NCBI GenBank assembly: GCA_009193035.1
Contig: SWDT01000013.1
Location: forward strand, 62,001-126,000
Origin: Halicephalobus mephisto
Taxonomy: Eukaryota > Nematoda > Chromadorea > Rhabditida > Panagrolaimidae
Length of the DNA stretch: 64,000 nt
Direction of reading: 5' to 3'
Under the pieces are notes generated by a model, which did not search any database, was not told the origin of the DNA, and was given only the letters and a program-made list of their open reading frames with translations. The first letter of the stretch is position 1. Every line of letters starts with the position of its first letter. Positions 48,269-58,993 of this stretch are shown here, piece after piece. The translations under genes were made by a program, and so were the position numbers.

Positions 48269-48990
48269 TATCGACAAAGAAAACCCCAAAATCTACCCAT
48301 GGGGTGAAAGGTGAAAGATTAGAAGCCTCGAGTGCAACCAAATAAATATGAAAGACAATCAAAAATTGATTACATGTAAATTGTCAATCTTCTGCAATTC
48401 CATTAATGACAAGAAGCAGACGCGAACTTTTATGCAATCATTGATTAGAAACGAAAAAGACTGCTGTTTTGAGGGAGAGCATCAGTTGAGACACCGCTGA
48501 CATGTTTTGACATTAGTCAGGTCAGGTAAAAAATATTTCCTTGAACTGAAATGAGGAAAAATGTCAATGAGGTTCGTCCAAATAGGCAGAATCCATATAT
48601 CAAAGTACTCAAACTACATCTGCAAATAACTTTAACGAAGAAGTAAAGGAAGAATATAGCAGAATAATGAAAAAACAATGATAATTAAAAGAAAAATAAG
48701 AACTTGAATGTCTGGTCAGGTGAAAAAACATTTGAATTAAAACAAGGAAAAATCCCGTTGCAATTTCGTTCAAAATAGAATGCACGAGTAGAAACACTCA
48801 AAATACATCTGAAGACCGTGTTAGAAGAGAAGTACGGAAAAAATATGGCAGAACAGCAAGAATAATACCAATAATAAAGCAAAAATAAGAAATTCACTAA
48901 ATCCTAAATTCCCCCATTGAAAAAAAGAAAAACTGTCCTTTGAGCACTGGTCTCGAGACGAAAATTTTTTTTGTTTGTGAATTTTTTATT
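48269..48990. other. Divergent intergenic region
   Basis: Separates the minus-strand carrier from plus-strand exons. A diverged duplication is visible: AACAATGATAATTAAAAGAA (48675) and AAATACATCTG (48800) blocks recur about 190 nt apart. No gene is seen. Confidence 0.4.
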
Positions 48991-49112
48991 TTTCATTGAG
49001 GTTTCTCGATTTCCTATTTCTGTCAGACATTTCGGTGAGTTTCTTCGTTTTTGTCGCTTTGTACCCCGTTATTTCTCTTTTCAGATTCCTATCGACGTTG
49101 ATTCATCTGATT

Positions 49113-51501
49113 ATGAACTTCTTGTCATATTATCTTGATTCATCCATCAGAAACCTCCAACCAGCCAGCACTCAGCCCAAAAGTACTCCCTGTAAGTTTT
49201 TTGACTTTTTCCTCTTTTTGTAAACTTTATTATTTGTATTCCATATATGACTACCGAATTTGAAACACTAATTGTTACTTTTCAGTGTCTGACAATGTTG
49301 TGGCCAACAGTGCTGCAGATATTCCTCCTGTTCTCCAGACGCCACCTCGCAAGCACATTCGAACGTCATTCTTTTCCAAGCTCGTCTCAACACCCGAATG
49401 TTACCGCATGGCAGCTGTCTGTATTGAGCATTCCTAGCTTTACATAAGGAATCAGATGATCAATGTCTGTAATTTTGAATAGTTACTGCATAAAAATACC
49501 TGTTGATGTTTTAAAGTACTTAAAGGTTTACTTACCCATATTGCATTCTGTTTCAGTTATGCTAAGACCAGTTTCTATTTTCGTTTTAAATCGTGTTTGA
49601 CATTTCAATTAACTGAATTGACGCTGAAGATTATCCCCAGCTTTGCTTCAAATTTGTATCTAGCAGCGGTGTTCGCATCCTCTTGGTCTTTGGAAAGACG
49701 TTGACCTTGAAAAAGACGAATCCGGGTATTCCTGTTCGAATACGGACCATCGTTTATTTCCTAGGACTCCTCCCCGAGGTCGTGTGTTTTTTATAAAAAA
49801 AAACGAGGTTGTTTCAGAATTTTTTTTGACCGACAACAAAGAATTGAAAACAGAGCAAGGGCCAAGTGGTGTCAGGCACTAAAAACGACTGCAATGGGCT
49901 TTTGAAAGAGGATATTTTAAAGACTTTAAATTGATGACTCTGTGTTTCTGTGACTCCAAGGTCTGACATTGTCCTTCAGATGTTTTTTAGAATTATTTTT
50001 TAAATTAAATTATATTTACAGCTTATCTTTTGGAGTTACAATTTCGCGCTACTAGTTTAGTTCCGATGTTATCTCTGCTGGACAAAATGTGTTCCGTTTG
50101 TTGATGTTTTTGTTTGTCTCTCCGCAGGCCAAGCTGCCGTGCTTTAATCTAGCCGTCGGTTTTCCTATTTTTTACAACTTTAGTTCAGATTTAAAAAACG
50201 TTTTTTGTTTAAAAACTTCCATTTTTTATATAATTATTAAAAATTTTCATATATTTAAGAAGTTTTTTATATATATTTATTCGAAAGATTTTAATTTTTT
50301 TATATATTTAGGAAGTTTGTTTTTTATGTTTATTAAAAAAGTAACTTTATATATATCGAAGGAATTTAATTTTTATATATTTAGGAAATCCTATTTTTTC
50401 ACATTTATTCGATGTGATTTTGTAGGTATTTTTCAGGTTTCTGGATTACACGACGAAGGAATGTGTTTTGGTCATTCCGTTTTTATTTAGCGAAAAATAA
50501 CCTCCACATTTGGTCCATTTTTAGTTTTTAATTTGTTTTGTAGAGCTAAAAACGAATAAAAGTAAAAAGGTAAAGGTTCTTTGTATCCAACCAATGGGTA
50601 CTGTAGCCATAGGTGCGGGGTAGATCAGAGTACTTGATCGCCGATGTGAACATCGGTCTCCGAAGAACATACTTAGTACGTACAAAAAACGTAACAATTG
50701 CGAAATGTGACAAAAATGTAATATTTGGTATTTGTGACGAAAATTAAAAAATAATAATGACAATTTTCGTTTGTTATTGAATCAACAATTATATTTTTTG
50801 TTTGTGCATATTTTTCCTGACCTTATTTATTACGTTTGAGTCGCAAGTCCTGGAGCGGCTTTTCCGAAGCCAGGTTCGTGGAGTTGAAAACGAGTAAACA
50901 ATGATAAACCCTAAGGGCCTGACATTATGTAAAAAACATTAAACTAAAGTTCAAGTTTTTATTACTAATATATTTTTAAACCTAATTAATGTAATATACA
51001 TGGATTTGTATCTAATTAGTAAATTTTGTTTTCACAAAGCTTGTTCAAATCGAAAGGAATTTTTTAGGTTTAATAACTTTATATAAAAATTTAATTCCTA
51101 TTATTTTAAAGATGAATATCTTTTATTTTTTTAAATTTTATTTTTTAAAGAATTCTATTTTAAAAATTTTTATTTTTTTGAAGAATTTAATTTAATTTTT
51201 TTTTAATTTTATTTTTAATTTTATTTTTTTTAATGTTTATTTTTTTAAAGAATTTTATTTTTTTTTAATGTTTATTTTTTTGAAGAATTTTATTTTTTAA
51301 ATTTTTATTTTTTTAAATAATTCTTTTTTAATGTTTTTTTTTTAAAGAATTTTTTGAAACTTCTTTTGATTTCGACAAGACCTGTGAATAATGTTGTTGG
51401 TTTATTATCAATTTTTAGGTAATCAAGACCAGAATTACATCCATTGGAGAGACGCCCTCTTATCGATTGACAAGAAATCGAGATCTCTGCCCTTAAGAAG
51501 A
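49113..51501 (+). CDS. Candidate upstream exons, possibly a long N-terminus of moc-1 or a separate small gene
   Basis: Four coding-like segments lie upstream of the MoeA domain: 49113-49191 (ATG at 49113, donor TGTAAGT), 49286 to about 49422 (acceptor TTTTCAG; frame includes SADIPPVLQTPPRKHIR and ends at TAG 49437), 49664-49778 (acceptor TATCTAG, donor GAGGTCG; includes FPRTPPR) and 51419-51501 (acceptor TTTTTAG). Exon 1 joins exon 2 in frame. Exon 3 joins exon 4 in frame, and exon 4 runs straight into the MoeA frame at ATG 51502. The exon 2 to exon 3 link needs a poor donor (GTCTGT after 49422), so these may be two transcripts. The products are basic and rich in S, P and T; I recognise no domain. 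Confidence 0.35.
50690..50800. repeat. Dispersed copy of the 170-nt repeat unit
   Basis: GCGAAATGTGACAAAAATG and TATTTGTGACGAAAATT, then TGACAATTTTCG and a tract resembling AAATCAAAAATTACG, recall the array at 3780-4345. It lies alone, in the region between candidate exons. Confidence 0.45.
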
Positions 51502-53602
51502 ATGAGCACCACTTGCACTCTCCCAACTGTCCAAGAAAAACAGTTTTCTCAACAACAAACAGGTATTTGTTTTTATCATCAACAAGGGTTCGGACAAGTC
51601 TTCGCAAATATGCCAGAAGAGAAAAAAGAAGTTTCTTCTGTTGTAAGTCGACCAAGACACTCGAAATGGCCTGCTATTCCTATGGAAGAAGCTTTGAAAA
51701 TAGTTGAAAATGAAACAGAACCAGTATTAAAGAAAACTTTACCAGTAACGTTAGTCAGACCAGGACTCGTTTTAGCAGAGAAAGTCATCGCAAGAACGCC
51801 GATTCCAGCTGTTAGAACAAGCATCAAAGATGGTTATGCTGTTGTTGGTGAGTTATTGATTTTTACAAGCACAGTAATCCGTTTCCGGACAAATTGTGCT
51901 AATCGTAATATTTCCAACATCAAGAATTTCATATATAATCCTTAATCCCAAAAGTTAAACAAATTTATACCTTATAGATCCAAACTTAAAGGTTTCTAAA
52001 TCTCAGCAAAATATAGTTCTAAAAATCTACTTTGAAATTATATAAAATTATAAAATAATAATTGCGCAAAATTTTAATTTTCACACAGACTGCGTGGCTG
52101 TACGACAGTTGCCCCTCAGCGACATGTGGTCCCCTTTGACTCGCGCTGATTTCGAAATTATTTCTGTTTAAACCACTTTTTTCTTGACTAAGATATTAAG
52201 TTAATATAAATATTAAAAAAGTTAATATAAAAACGAAATAAATGAGATAAATATTACGAAATAGAAGCAGATGTCGTGCAGTTGATTGCTTTGGTTTCTA
52301 AATTTTCGTTTTGGGACAATTTTATGAAAAATTTATGATTTTCACAATAATGATTATTGATTGTTGTCATTTCTCAGCTGCTGATGGAATTGGTGAAAGA
52401 GAAGTTGTGACAAATACGACAGCAGGAACAATCGCGGACCAAACGATAACACCGGGAACATGTGCTAGAGTTTCTACAGGATCTATGATTCCATTTGGAG
52501 CGGATGCTGTGGTTCAAGTAGAAGATACAGAACTTATTTCTCATGATGGAATTGAAGAACATGTTGTTAAAATTTTAAAAGTTCCAAAAATTGATCAAGA
52601 TATTCGAGGAGTTGGAAGTGATATGCATGTTGGACAAGTTCTGTTGGAAGAAAGATGCATTATTGGTTCTGCAGAAATTGGAATTCTTGCTGCAAGTGGA
52701 CAAAAAACAGTAGATATCTTCAGAAAACCAAAAGTTTGTGTAATGTCAACAGGAAATGAATTAATTGATTGGACATCTGAGGAAATTCCAATAGGAAAAA
52801 TCAGAGACACAAACAGACCTCAATTGATGGCACTTTTGTCCTGCAGTGGATTCAAGGCGATAGATGGAGGAATTGTTGGAGATACGTGAGTTTTTTTTTT
52901 ATTTTTAAAAATTAATAAAAAATTTTAGAAGAGAACAATTGATCAAAGCAATAAAAGTCGCGTTTAAATTTAGTAATGTGATTGTCATGAGTGGAGGAGT
53001 TTCGATGGGAGAAAAAGTAAATTTAAAAATGTTATTTTAAAATATTTAAAATATTTTAGGATATGGTTAAATCTGTACTTCAAGAAGACCTTGGATTTAA
53101 AATCCATTTTGGTCGAGTTTTTATGAAACCAGGTCTTCCGTCGACGTTTGCCACGGGCAAGTTTGAATCAGACGAGAAGAGATACGTGTTTGCACTTCCT
53201 GGGAACCCAGTTTCTGCTTGGGTTGCAGCTCAACTTTTTGCTATTCCTGCTTTGAAGAAGATGGGAGGGTTCCGGAATTGTTTCCAAACGGTCATCAAAG
53301 TTAAAGTGAGATTTTAAAATTGTTTTTATTTAATAATATTTTTGTTTTAGTTGGCGGAATCTATCAAATTGGATTCAAGACCGGAATACAGAAGAGCCTG
53401 GCTTAGTACAGATCCATGGGGTACTGGAGCGGACAATGATGATGTTCCTTATGCTGTTTGTACAAGTCATAATCAGCTGTCTTCTTTTCTGCTGAACACA
53501 AGAGGAGCTAATCTCTTGTTGAAACTTCCAAATAAAACCTCTGAATTGGAGAAACTCGAAGTTGGAACTGTTGTTGAAGCTCTCGTTATTGGGAACATTT
53601 GA
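51502..53602 (+). CDS. moc-1: Molybdopterin molybdenumtransferase (MoeA/gephyrin E domain)
   Basis: Inserts molybdate into adenylylated molybdopterin, the last step of molybdenum-cofactor synthesis. Exons are 51502-51847, 52378-52885, 52929-53016, 53060-53305 and 53351-53602: 479 residues from ATG 51502, phases consistent. MoeA motifs in order are [71 protein letters not shown] and [11 protein letters not shown], then the C-terminal beta domain. There is no MogA/G domain in reach, as expected for nematodes where MogA and MoeA are separate genes. The first 65 residues are poorly conserved, and the frame is open upstream through 51419, so a longer N-terminus is possible. Intron 1 has a TIR element. 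Confidence 0.93.
52095..52290. mobile_element. Diverged TIR element in moc-1 intron 1
   Basis: The interior (GATTTCGAAATTATTTCTGT and TTGACTAAGATATTAAGTTA) matches the element in CPT intron 1 (36461-36600). The ends are imperfect inverted repeats around CGACAGTTGC and GTCGTGCAGTTG. It is an older copy of the same family. Confidence 0.5.
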
Positions 53603-54240
53603 TTTTTTCCAGATTCGCTCTTACCTCTCCGTGACGAGCGTAATAATATTGTTTTTCATTGAATCTTGAATGGTCTCCTTTTAGAACATTTCCAAGTTTA
53701 CATAAAACTCAATTTTTTGTATTTATTTTATTGTGATGGAATTTGTAATTATTCAAATGTTTGAATAATTCTCCTGGTCCCGAGTATTCGAGAATTAGAT
53801 AACTTCTGATTTCAGCGATAAATGAAAGATTTAGTTTTTCTGAAATCTTGATGTAAGATCCATTTTGGAAATGACCTCACCAGTATTACCAAAGTTAAAT
53901 CCTCAATTGATGTCTTGGGAAACGTAGATTGGAAGACATTTGATTTATTTACTAATTTTGAACTGTGGTGGAGATCTCGAAGAAGACCAGGAGGACAGAG
54001 TTTGTAAAACTGACGTTATAGGAGATCAAGATTTGTGAACGATATTCTCGGAATACGAAGTTGATTTCTATTGCAAGTTCCTTAACTTCATAATCAGGAG
54101 CATCTTCACTGTTTTGTACCAGTTTGCAGCAGACATCCATTGGGATATTTCTAAAATAAAGATTAAATTGAAGGAAAATACAATGCACTTGATGATAATG
54201 TGATTGCTTACAAGTTCCAATTTATCAGTGATAGAGCTGT
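53603..54240. other. Convergent intergenic region
   Basis: Lies between moc-1 (+) and the actin-related gene (-). A short minus frame (53952-54188) contains NIPMDVCCKL and DYEVKELAIEIN, which look mildly coding-like, but no splice partner or family is evident. Otherwise nothing. Confidence 0.3.
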
Positions 54241-54248
54241 ATATACAG

Positions 54249-54462
54249 CTTAGGGAGCTTGTCTAAAATACATAAGGCTTATATGGTGCTTTTCCGGGAC
54301 CCCCTCCCCCTGTAAGCCCTACATATTGTAAACAAGCTCCCTAAGTTTAAAAAAGCTAAAACAACTTATAAGGGAGCTTGTCTAAAATACATAAGGCTTA
54401 TATGGTGCTTTTCCGGGACCCCCTCCCCCTGTAAGCCCTACATACTTTAGACAAGCTCCTTT
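54249..54462. mobile_element. Two adjacent snapback MITE copies
   Basis: Copy 1 (54252-54342) and copy 2 (54371-54460) share an almost identical 65-nt core (CATAAGGCTTATATGGTGCT, then TTTTCCGGGACCCCCTCCCC). Each has about 30-nt inverted ends, AGGGAGCTTGT ... ACAAGCTCCCT, extended by TTA/TAA in copy 1 and ATAA/TTAT in copy 2. Each copy can fold into one hairpin with a GC-rich loop. No coding capacity. The near-identity of the cores points to a recent duplication or double insertion. Confidence 0.8.
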
Positions 54463-54699
54463 ATCACTCTCACAAGCATTTCTCAAAAATGACCAAATGT
54501 TCACATTCAATCAATGTATCAAGATGACGGAGATTGACTTCAGTTGTTAATTCAATTGGCCCTACCTGACTTTGTTTCCTAAACTCGATCGTACTTCTCT
54601 ATAATTACAAATTATTTATTTCTAATTTGGACTTTTCTGAAATAAAAACGAGATACACTGATTAATTTCCAAATAATGCATATATGCAGCAGATTCTGA

Positions 54700-57600
54700 T
54701 TAGTTGTCAGCGGCATATAAGGCTATCGAAGGAGGTCTGGAAATCCTCACCGACCTTCTGGTACGGCTTCTCATGATGGGAACTTCACCGTATTGATCCT
54801 TTGTTTTCAGCAAGGAGACGTAATGGGGCAATTGGGTCAACTTGCAGGCCCCTCTGAAGGCAGCCAGTTCCAGTGACTCAATGCCTGGACTCCCTGTTTT
54901 TGGATTTCCTTCGTTTTCAGGTTCTTCAGAAGTATATCCACCGTCGCTTTCTGAAGGATCTCTTTCGTGAGGGAAACTAATGTTCACTTGAGCATCTCCC
55001 GGGGCTAATCCCTTGATAGAAACTTTGAGTCTTTCTCGAAGACCTTTGATCTTGGAAGATCCTCCAGAAAGAATAATATTTCCATAAAGCAACCCATGGT
55101 AATCAATATTGTCACATTTCGTAATGACATTGTAAATTTTCTCTGGCAATCTGTGTCTATCAGTGCCTATGATGCCGGACTGGAAAAACGCCTCAGGTCC
55201 TTCAAAAACGGTCTGGCTTTTCGGGACAGGACTCGAAGTTGAACTAGTCGAAAATTCGCCAAATTGTAACATGGAAGAATACTTTTTGGAAATTGCTGTT
55301 TTGTTGTTTATAAATTTGAAATTCGCTGGTTTTGGACGAATTTCATCCATGACGTCATCTGGTGAATTTTTCGTTTCTGAATTTTTGAATTTTTGCAATT
55401 CTTTTTCATAATTCAAAGAAACAAAACAATTTTCTTCTTTGTATTTGTCCGCTTCTTTCTGTCCTTGAGGAGAATTGAATTTAAAAGATTCAGGTATTTC
55501 AGATTTCAGAAATTCGGACAAATCTCTTCCGGCCAGATCTATCGTTTCGTACTTTAAATGTTCCAAATACATAATTTTCTGAGGAGTATTGTCAATTATC
55601 GCAACAATGGAGGTCACCTCGTGGCCCATCTGGACGACCACTCCTGTGGGTTTCCCTGAAAAATAAAAATCCAAAAAAATCTAAAAATCCAAAAAATCCG
55701 AAAATCCGAAAAATTCGAAAAATCCAAAAAATCTAAAAATCTTAAAAATCCTAAAAATCCTAAAAATCAAAAAATCCAAAAAAATTCAAAAATCCAAAAA
55801 ATCCAAAAAATTCAAAAATCCTAAAAATCTAAAAATCCAAAAAATTCGAAACAATAAACAACCTGAGGCCATTAAAGACATCTCTGCATCTGAAGTCACA
55901 TGAACTGCTCCGAATTTGTATTTATCATAAAGTATCTGAAAAATTAATTTAGAAATTTAAACTAACTTTGTCTGACCTCATAGAGTTTGTTCAAATCTTC
56001 ACGAGACCCGTTCAGTGGAAACGTGATCAAAACAGAACATTCCTGAGCCGATTTCTTGGACAATTCCAATAACTGCTCCACAGTGTACTCCAGCAGATCC
56101 TCATAAGCAGCCTTGGACTCGATCTTCTCTCGTCTGAAAGGCGTGACGAACGACAACTCCGGCTTGTCTTCGTAAACTCCAGATCCTATTACCTAGAAAA
56201 ATCGAAAATAACCACATTGTTGTAGAAAATTATAATCTAAGTAATACATAGAAAAATAGGTAATTCAAACAATATATGAAAATATATATGGAATTTAAGC
56301 AATATATAAAAATATGTATAAAATTTAGGTAATATATGAAAGTAAATATACATAAAATTTAAGTAACATATAAAAATAAGCATATGATTCAAATAATGTC
56401 AAAACATATATGAAATTCGAATATTATATAAAAATATATATGAAATTCAAATAATATATATAAATATATATAAATATATATGAAAATCGAATAATATATA
56501 AAAATATGTATGAAATTTGAATAATATATATAAATATATATGAAATTCGAATATTATATAAAAATATATATGAAATTCGAATAATATATAAAAATATATA
56601 TGAAATTCGAATAATATATAAAAATATGTATAAAATCCAAACAATAATAAATATTTCTATATATGAAATTAAATAATATAAATGTAGTCGAGTATGAGTC
56701 ATTACTTTTTGATGTCTGCAGATATTACGTGATTTCCAAAAACACCATAATTGAGTCATGTTTATCATTTTAACGATTGCGAAATTTATTTTTTAATGAC
56801 AGTAATATATGGAAAATTTTATTTTTATTAACTTTTAAAAGTTAAATTATAAAATTAATACGGAATTTAAATTATTTAAAATCTTTGAAAATTTAAATCG
56901 TTGTGGTTTGATTTCCGAGTATTCCACAATCTGACAAAAGTTCCGAATTTGAGTATTTTTTTTTCAGTAATGATTTCAAAATTTTTACCTGTTTCGCGAT
57001 GTAAAGAGAAAAAACTCTGTTTTGTTTCGTACTAATTGTTTATATGATGACTGTTATGTACTTTACTTAGAAGGAGACAATACAAAATAGGAAGAAATAT
57101 TATTGATATCAGAGCTACACTCGGGGAGGACTGCCGATACACCGAAGTGTTCCCTTTCGTGCTCCTCAGTGGAGAGAAGGAACTGTTAAGACTTCTGTAT
57201 TCTGAATATTTCCAGTCATGGGGATTATGCATCCACAATAATTACCTTGTTAACTTTTAAACCGTTGCAGTTCTTCGAAAAATCAAAAATCCGTGTTTTT
57301 TATTACTTTTAAAACAATAATTATTTTTTTTAAATGTAAATTTTTAAAGATTTTTTTGTTTAAATTTTAAGATATCTTAAAAATCGAAAAGTTTTGATTT
57401 TTATTTGCTTAATTATACATAAAAGATGTGAAACAATAAAAATCTACAAGGATTTTTGAAAAAAATTCCAGCAAAAACGTGATCGAAAATTGTCAAACAT
57501 TAGTGTAAAAATCGAAAATAAATTTTTTTTTGAAATTTCCTCGAAATTTTTAAAACTTGATAGAAATCAAACTATTTATCAATTTCAGTTCTGGATAATG

Positions 57601-58055
57601 ATTATTTCGCAATTTTAGGAGATTTTGAAATTAATAATATAAAAATCGAAATTTTTTTGAAATTTTTTCGACATGAATTTCTAGAAGATTTCTGAATTTA
57701 AAGTAGCCCAGATTTCTGGCCTTGTGTTATTTTGCAATCTTACACGACTTCGTAATTAATGTTTTCGATCCACATTCTGCTTACATATATCCAGAACCCC
57801 CTGAACTGGGACTTACAGAGTCCGAAACTTGTTTGAAAATTAATTTTCATATATGAAACTATCAATAGATATCCAGAAAATCCCAACGTCCAATACGTTA
57901 CAGAAAACAAACTTTTTTAAATATAAAATTTCAAAACTTACTTTTCCAACAATGGTCGGGAGGACGAAACTCGGAATTCTTTTTTTGCTATTTCCGAACC
58001 CGGCTTTGATAGAATGAGAACCAAATTCAATAACGAACGGAAATAAGTCACTCAT
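54700..58055 (-). CDS. Divergent actin-related protein
   Basis: An actin-fold protein of 452 residues. Exons on the minus strand are 58055-57942, 56192-55977, 55935-55863 and 55655-54700, phases consistent. It begins VIEFGSHSIKAGFGN, like the actin phosphate-1 loop DNGSGxxKAGF, and ends with actin-like PEAFFQSGIIG ... IYNVITKCD ... YGNIILSGGSSKIKGLRERL. The phosphate-2 loop, DSGDGVTH in actin, reads QMGHEVTS, so the acidic and glycine residues that hold ATP are lost. A roughly 40-residue insert rich in K, S and T precedes the PEAFFQ block and an acidic ESDGGYTSEEPENEG loop follows. It is diverged from all ARP classes I can recall, so the subclass (nuclear, dynactin or nematode-specific) is open. 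Introns are repeat-filled. Confidence 0.82.
55665..55850. repeat. Simple repeat in actin-related gene intron 3
   Basis: About 20 copies of an 8-10-nt unit, AAAAATCC or AAAAATCT with C/G variants. Noncoding. Confidence 0.75.
56270..56650. repeat. 30-nt tandem array in actin-related gene intron 1
   Basis: ATATATGAAATTCGAATAAT with ATATAAAAAT repeats every 30 nt (GAAATTCGA at 56542 and 56572), about 12 copies, some diverged. The frames across it are repeat artefacts. Because 30 is a multiple of three, two minus frames with periodic YIFLYIIRIS stay open. Confidence 0.85.
57530..57880. repeat. Dispersed intronic repeat copy (actin-related gene intron 1)
   Basis: CGACATGAATTTCTAGAAGA, then AATTTAAAGTAGCC, then TTACACGACTTCGTAATTAA, then CACATTCTGCTTACATATAT follow the same order as 35079-35280 in the CPT gene. 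An ATATATGAAA end is shared too. Confidence 0.55.
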
Positions 58056-58993
58056 GGCAGATTTTCTAGAAAAATCACAAAAATTACAATATTACTGCGA
58101 AATTGAGACGAATTTTCGAAATATTTTTAAATTTTCAAAATTCCAGGAGACATATCAGAAAAGTAAAATTTTGAAGAATTTTAAAATTTTAAAGGATGTT
58201 TGAAATTTAAACCGGATTCTAGAGGATTTTTAGAAAGTTTTACAATTTCCAGAATACTAAAAACTTCTAGAATACTAAAAACTTCTAGAATCCTAAAATT
58301 TCCAGAATTCTAAAAACTTCAAGAATATTAAAAACCTCCAGAATACTAAAATTTTTAGAATCCTAAAATTTCCAGAATCCTAAAAACTTCTACAATCCTA
58401 AAATTCTCAGAATCCTAAAAACCTCCAGAATTTAAAAAATTCTATAAAATTAAAATATTTAAAAAATAAGGTATTGATTAATTTCTCAATGTTGAAAAAG
58501 AATAACTTTGGGACAGTCAGGAGACGACTGATAAAATGAGTTTTAATTTCGCTCATCGGGAAGGTACGCGAATAAAAAGAAACCGGGAGATTATTAATCA
58601 TGAAACTTCTGAACTCGTGGTTATACTGTTTACAATCCATTAGTTACCGATCGATACACAATAAAGAATAAACTAATTACAAAAAATTCAAAACTAAAAA
58701 GATTTCAAAAATAACAAAAAAATTGAAAAATTAAAAATTGCAAATTCCTGGCGTTTTGTCCCTGTCGCCAACGTCCTCAGAACTGCTTTTTTTTGTAGTT
58801 TTTGACTCCCTACAATTTCCTGAATCATCCTTTACAAAATCAATTTTTCATTCCCCATCACCCTTACTCCACAACTGCCCTTCCCTCGTTAATCCTAGTA
58901 TATCGTTTACGTGGTTTTAGATATATTTCCACAAATTTGCCTCGTTTTAATGATGATGCAATATTGTAGGATCTCTCGTTTGTTGACTCAACC
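58056..58993. promoter_or_regulatory. Divergent promoter region of the actin-related gene and lars-1
   Basis: The 938 nt between the two start codons must hold both promoters. No TATA box or initiator can be named with confidence. It contains a 17-18-nt array of TTCnnGAA motifs (58247-58430, listed separately). Nothing else is recognised. Confidence 0.4.
58247..58430. repeat. 17-18-nt tandem array of TTCnnGAA units
   Basis: TTCTAGAA, TTCCAGAA or TTCAAGAA start at 58247, 58265, 58283, 58300, 58318 and 58370, with one- or two-base variants at 58336, 58353 and 58388. Linkers are TxCTAAAAxx. TTCnnGAA is the dyad bound by heat-shock factor, but the 17.6-nt period is longer than the contiguous 5-nt spacing of a classical heat-shock element. 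Confidence 0.7.

Noticed and set aside
56424..56768. Minus-strand frames with periodic YIFLYIIRIS
   Set aside because: The 30-nt AT repeat in an intron keeps frames open by arithmetic.
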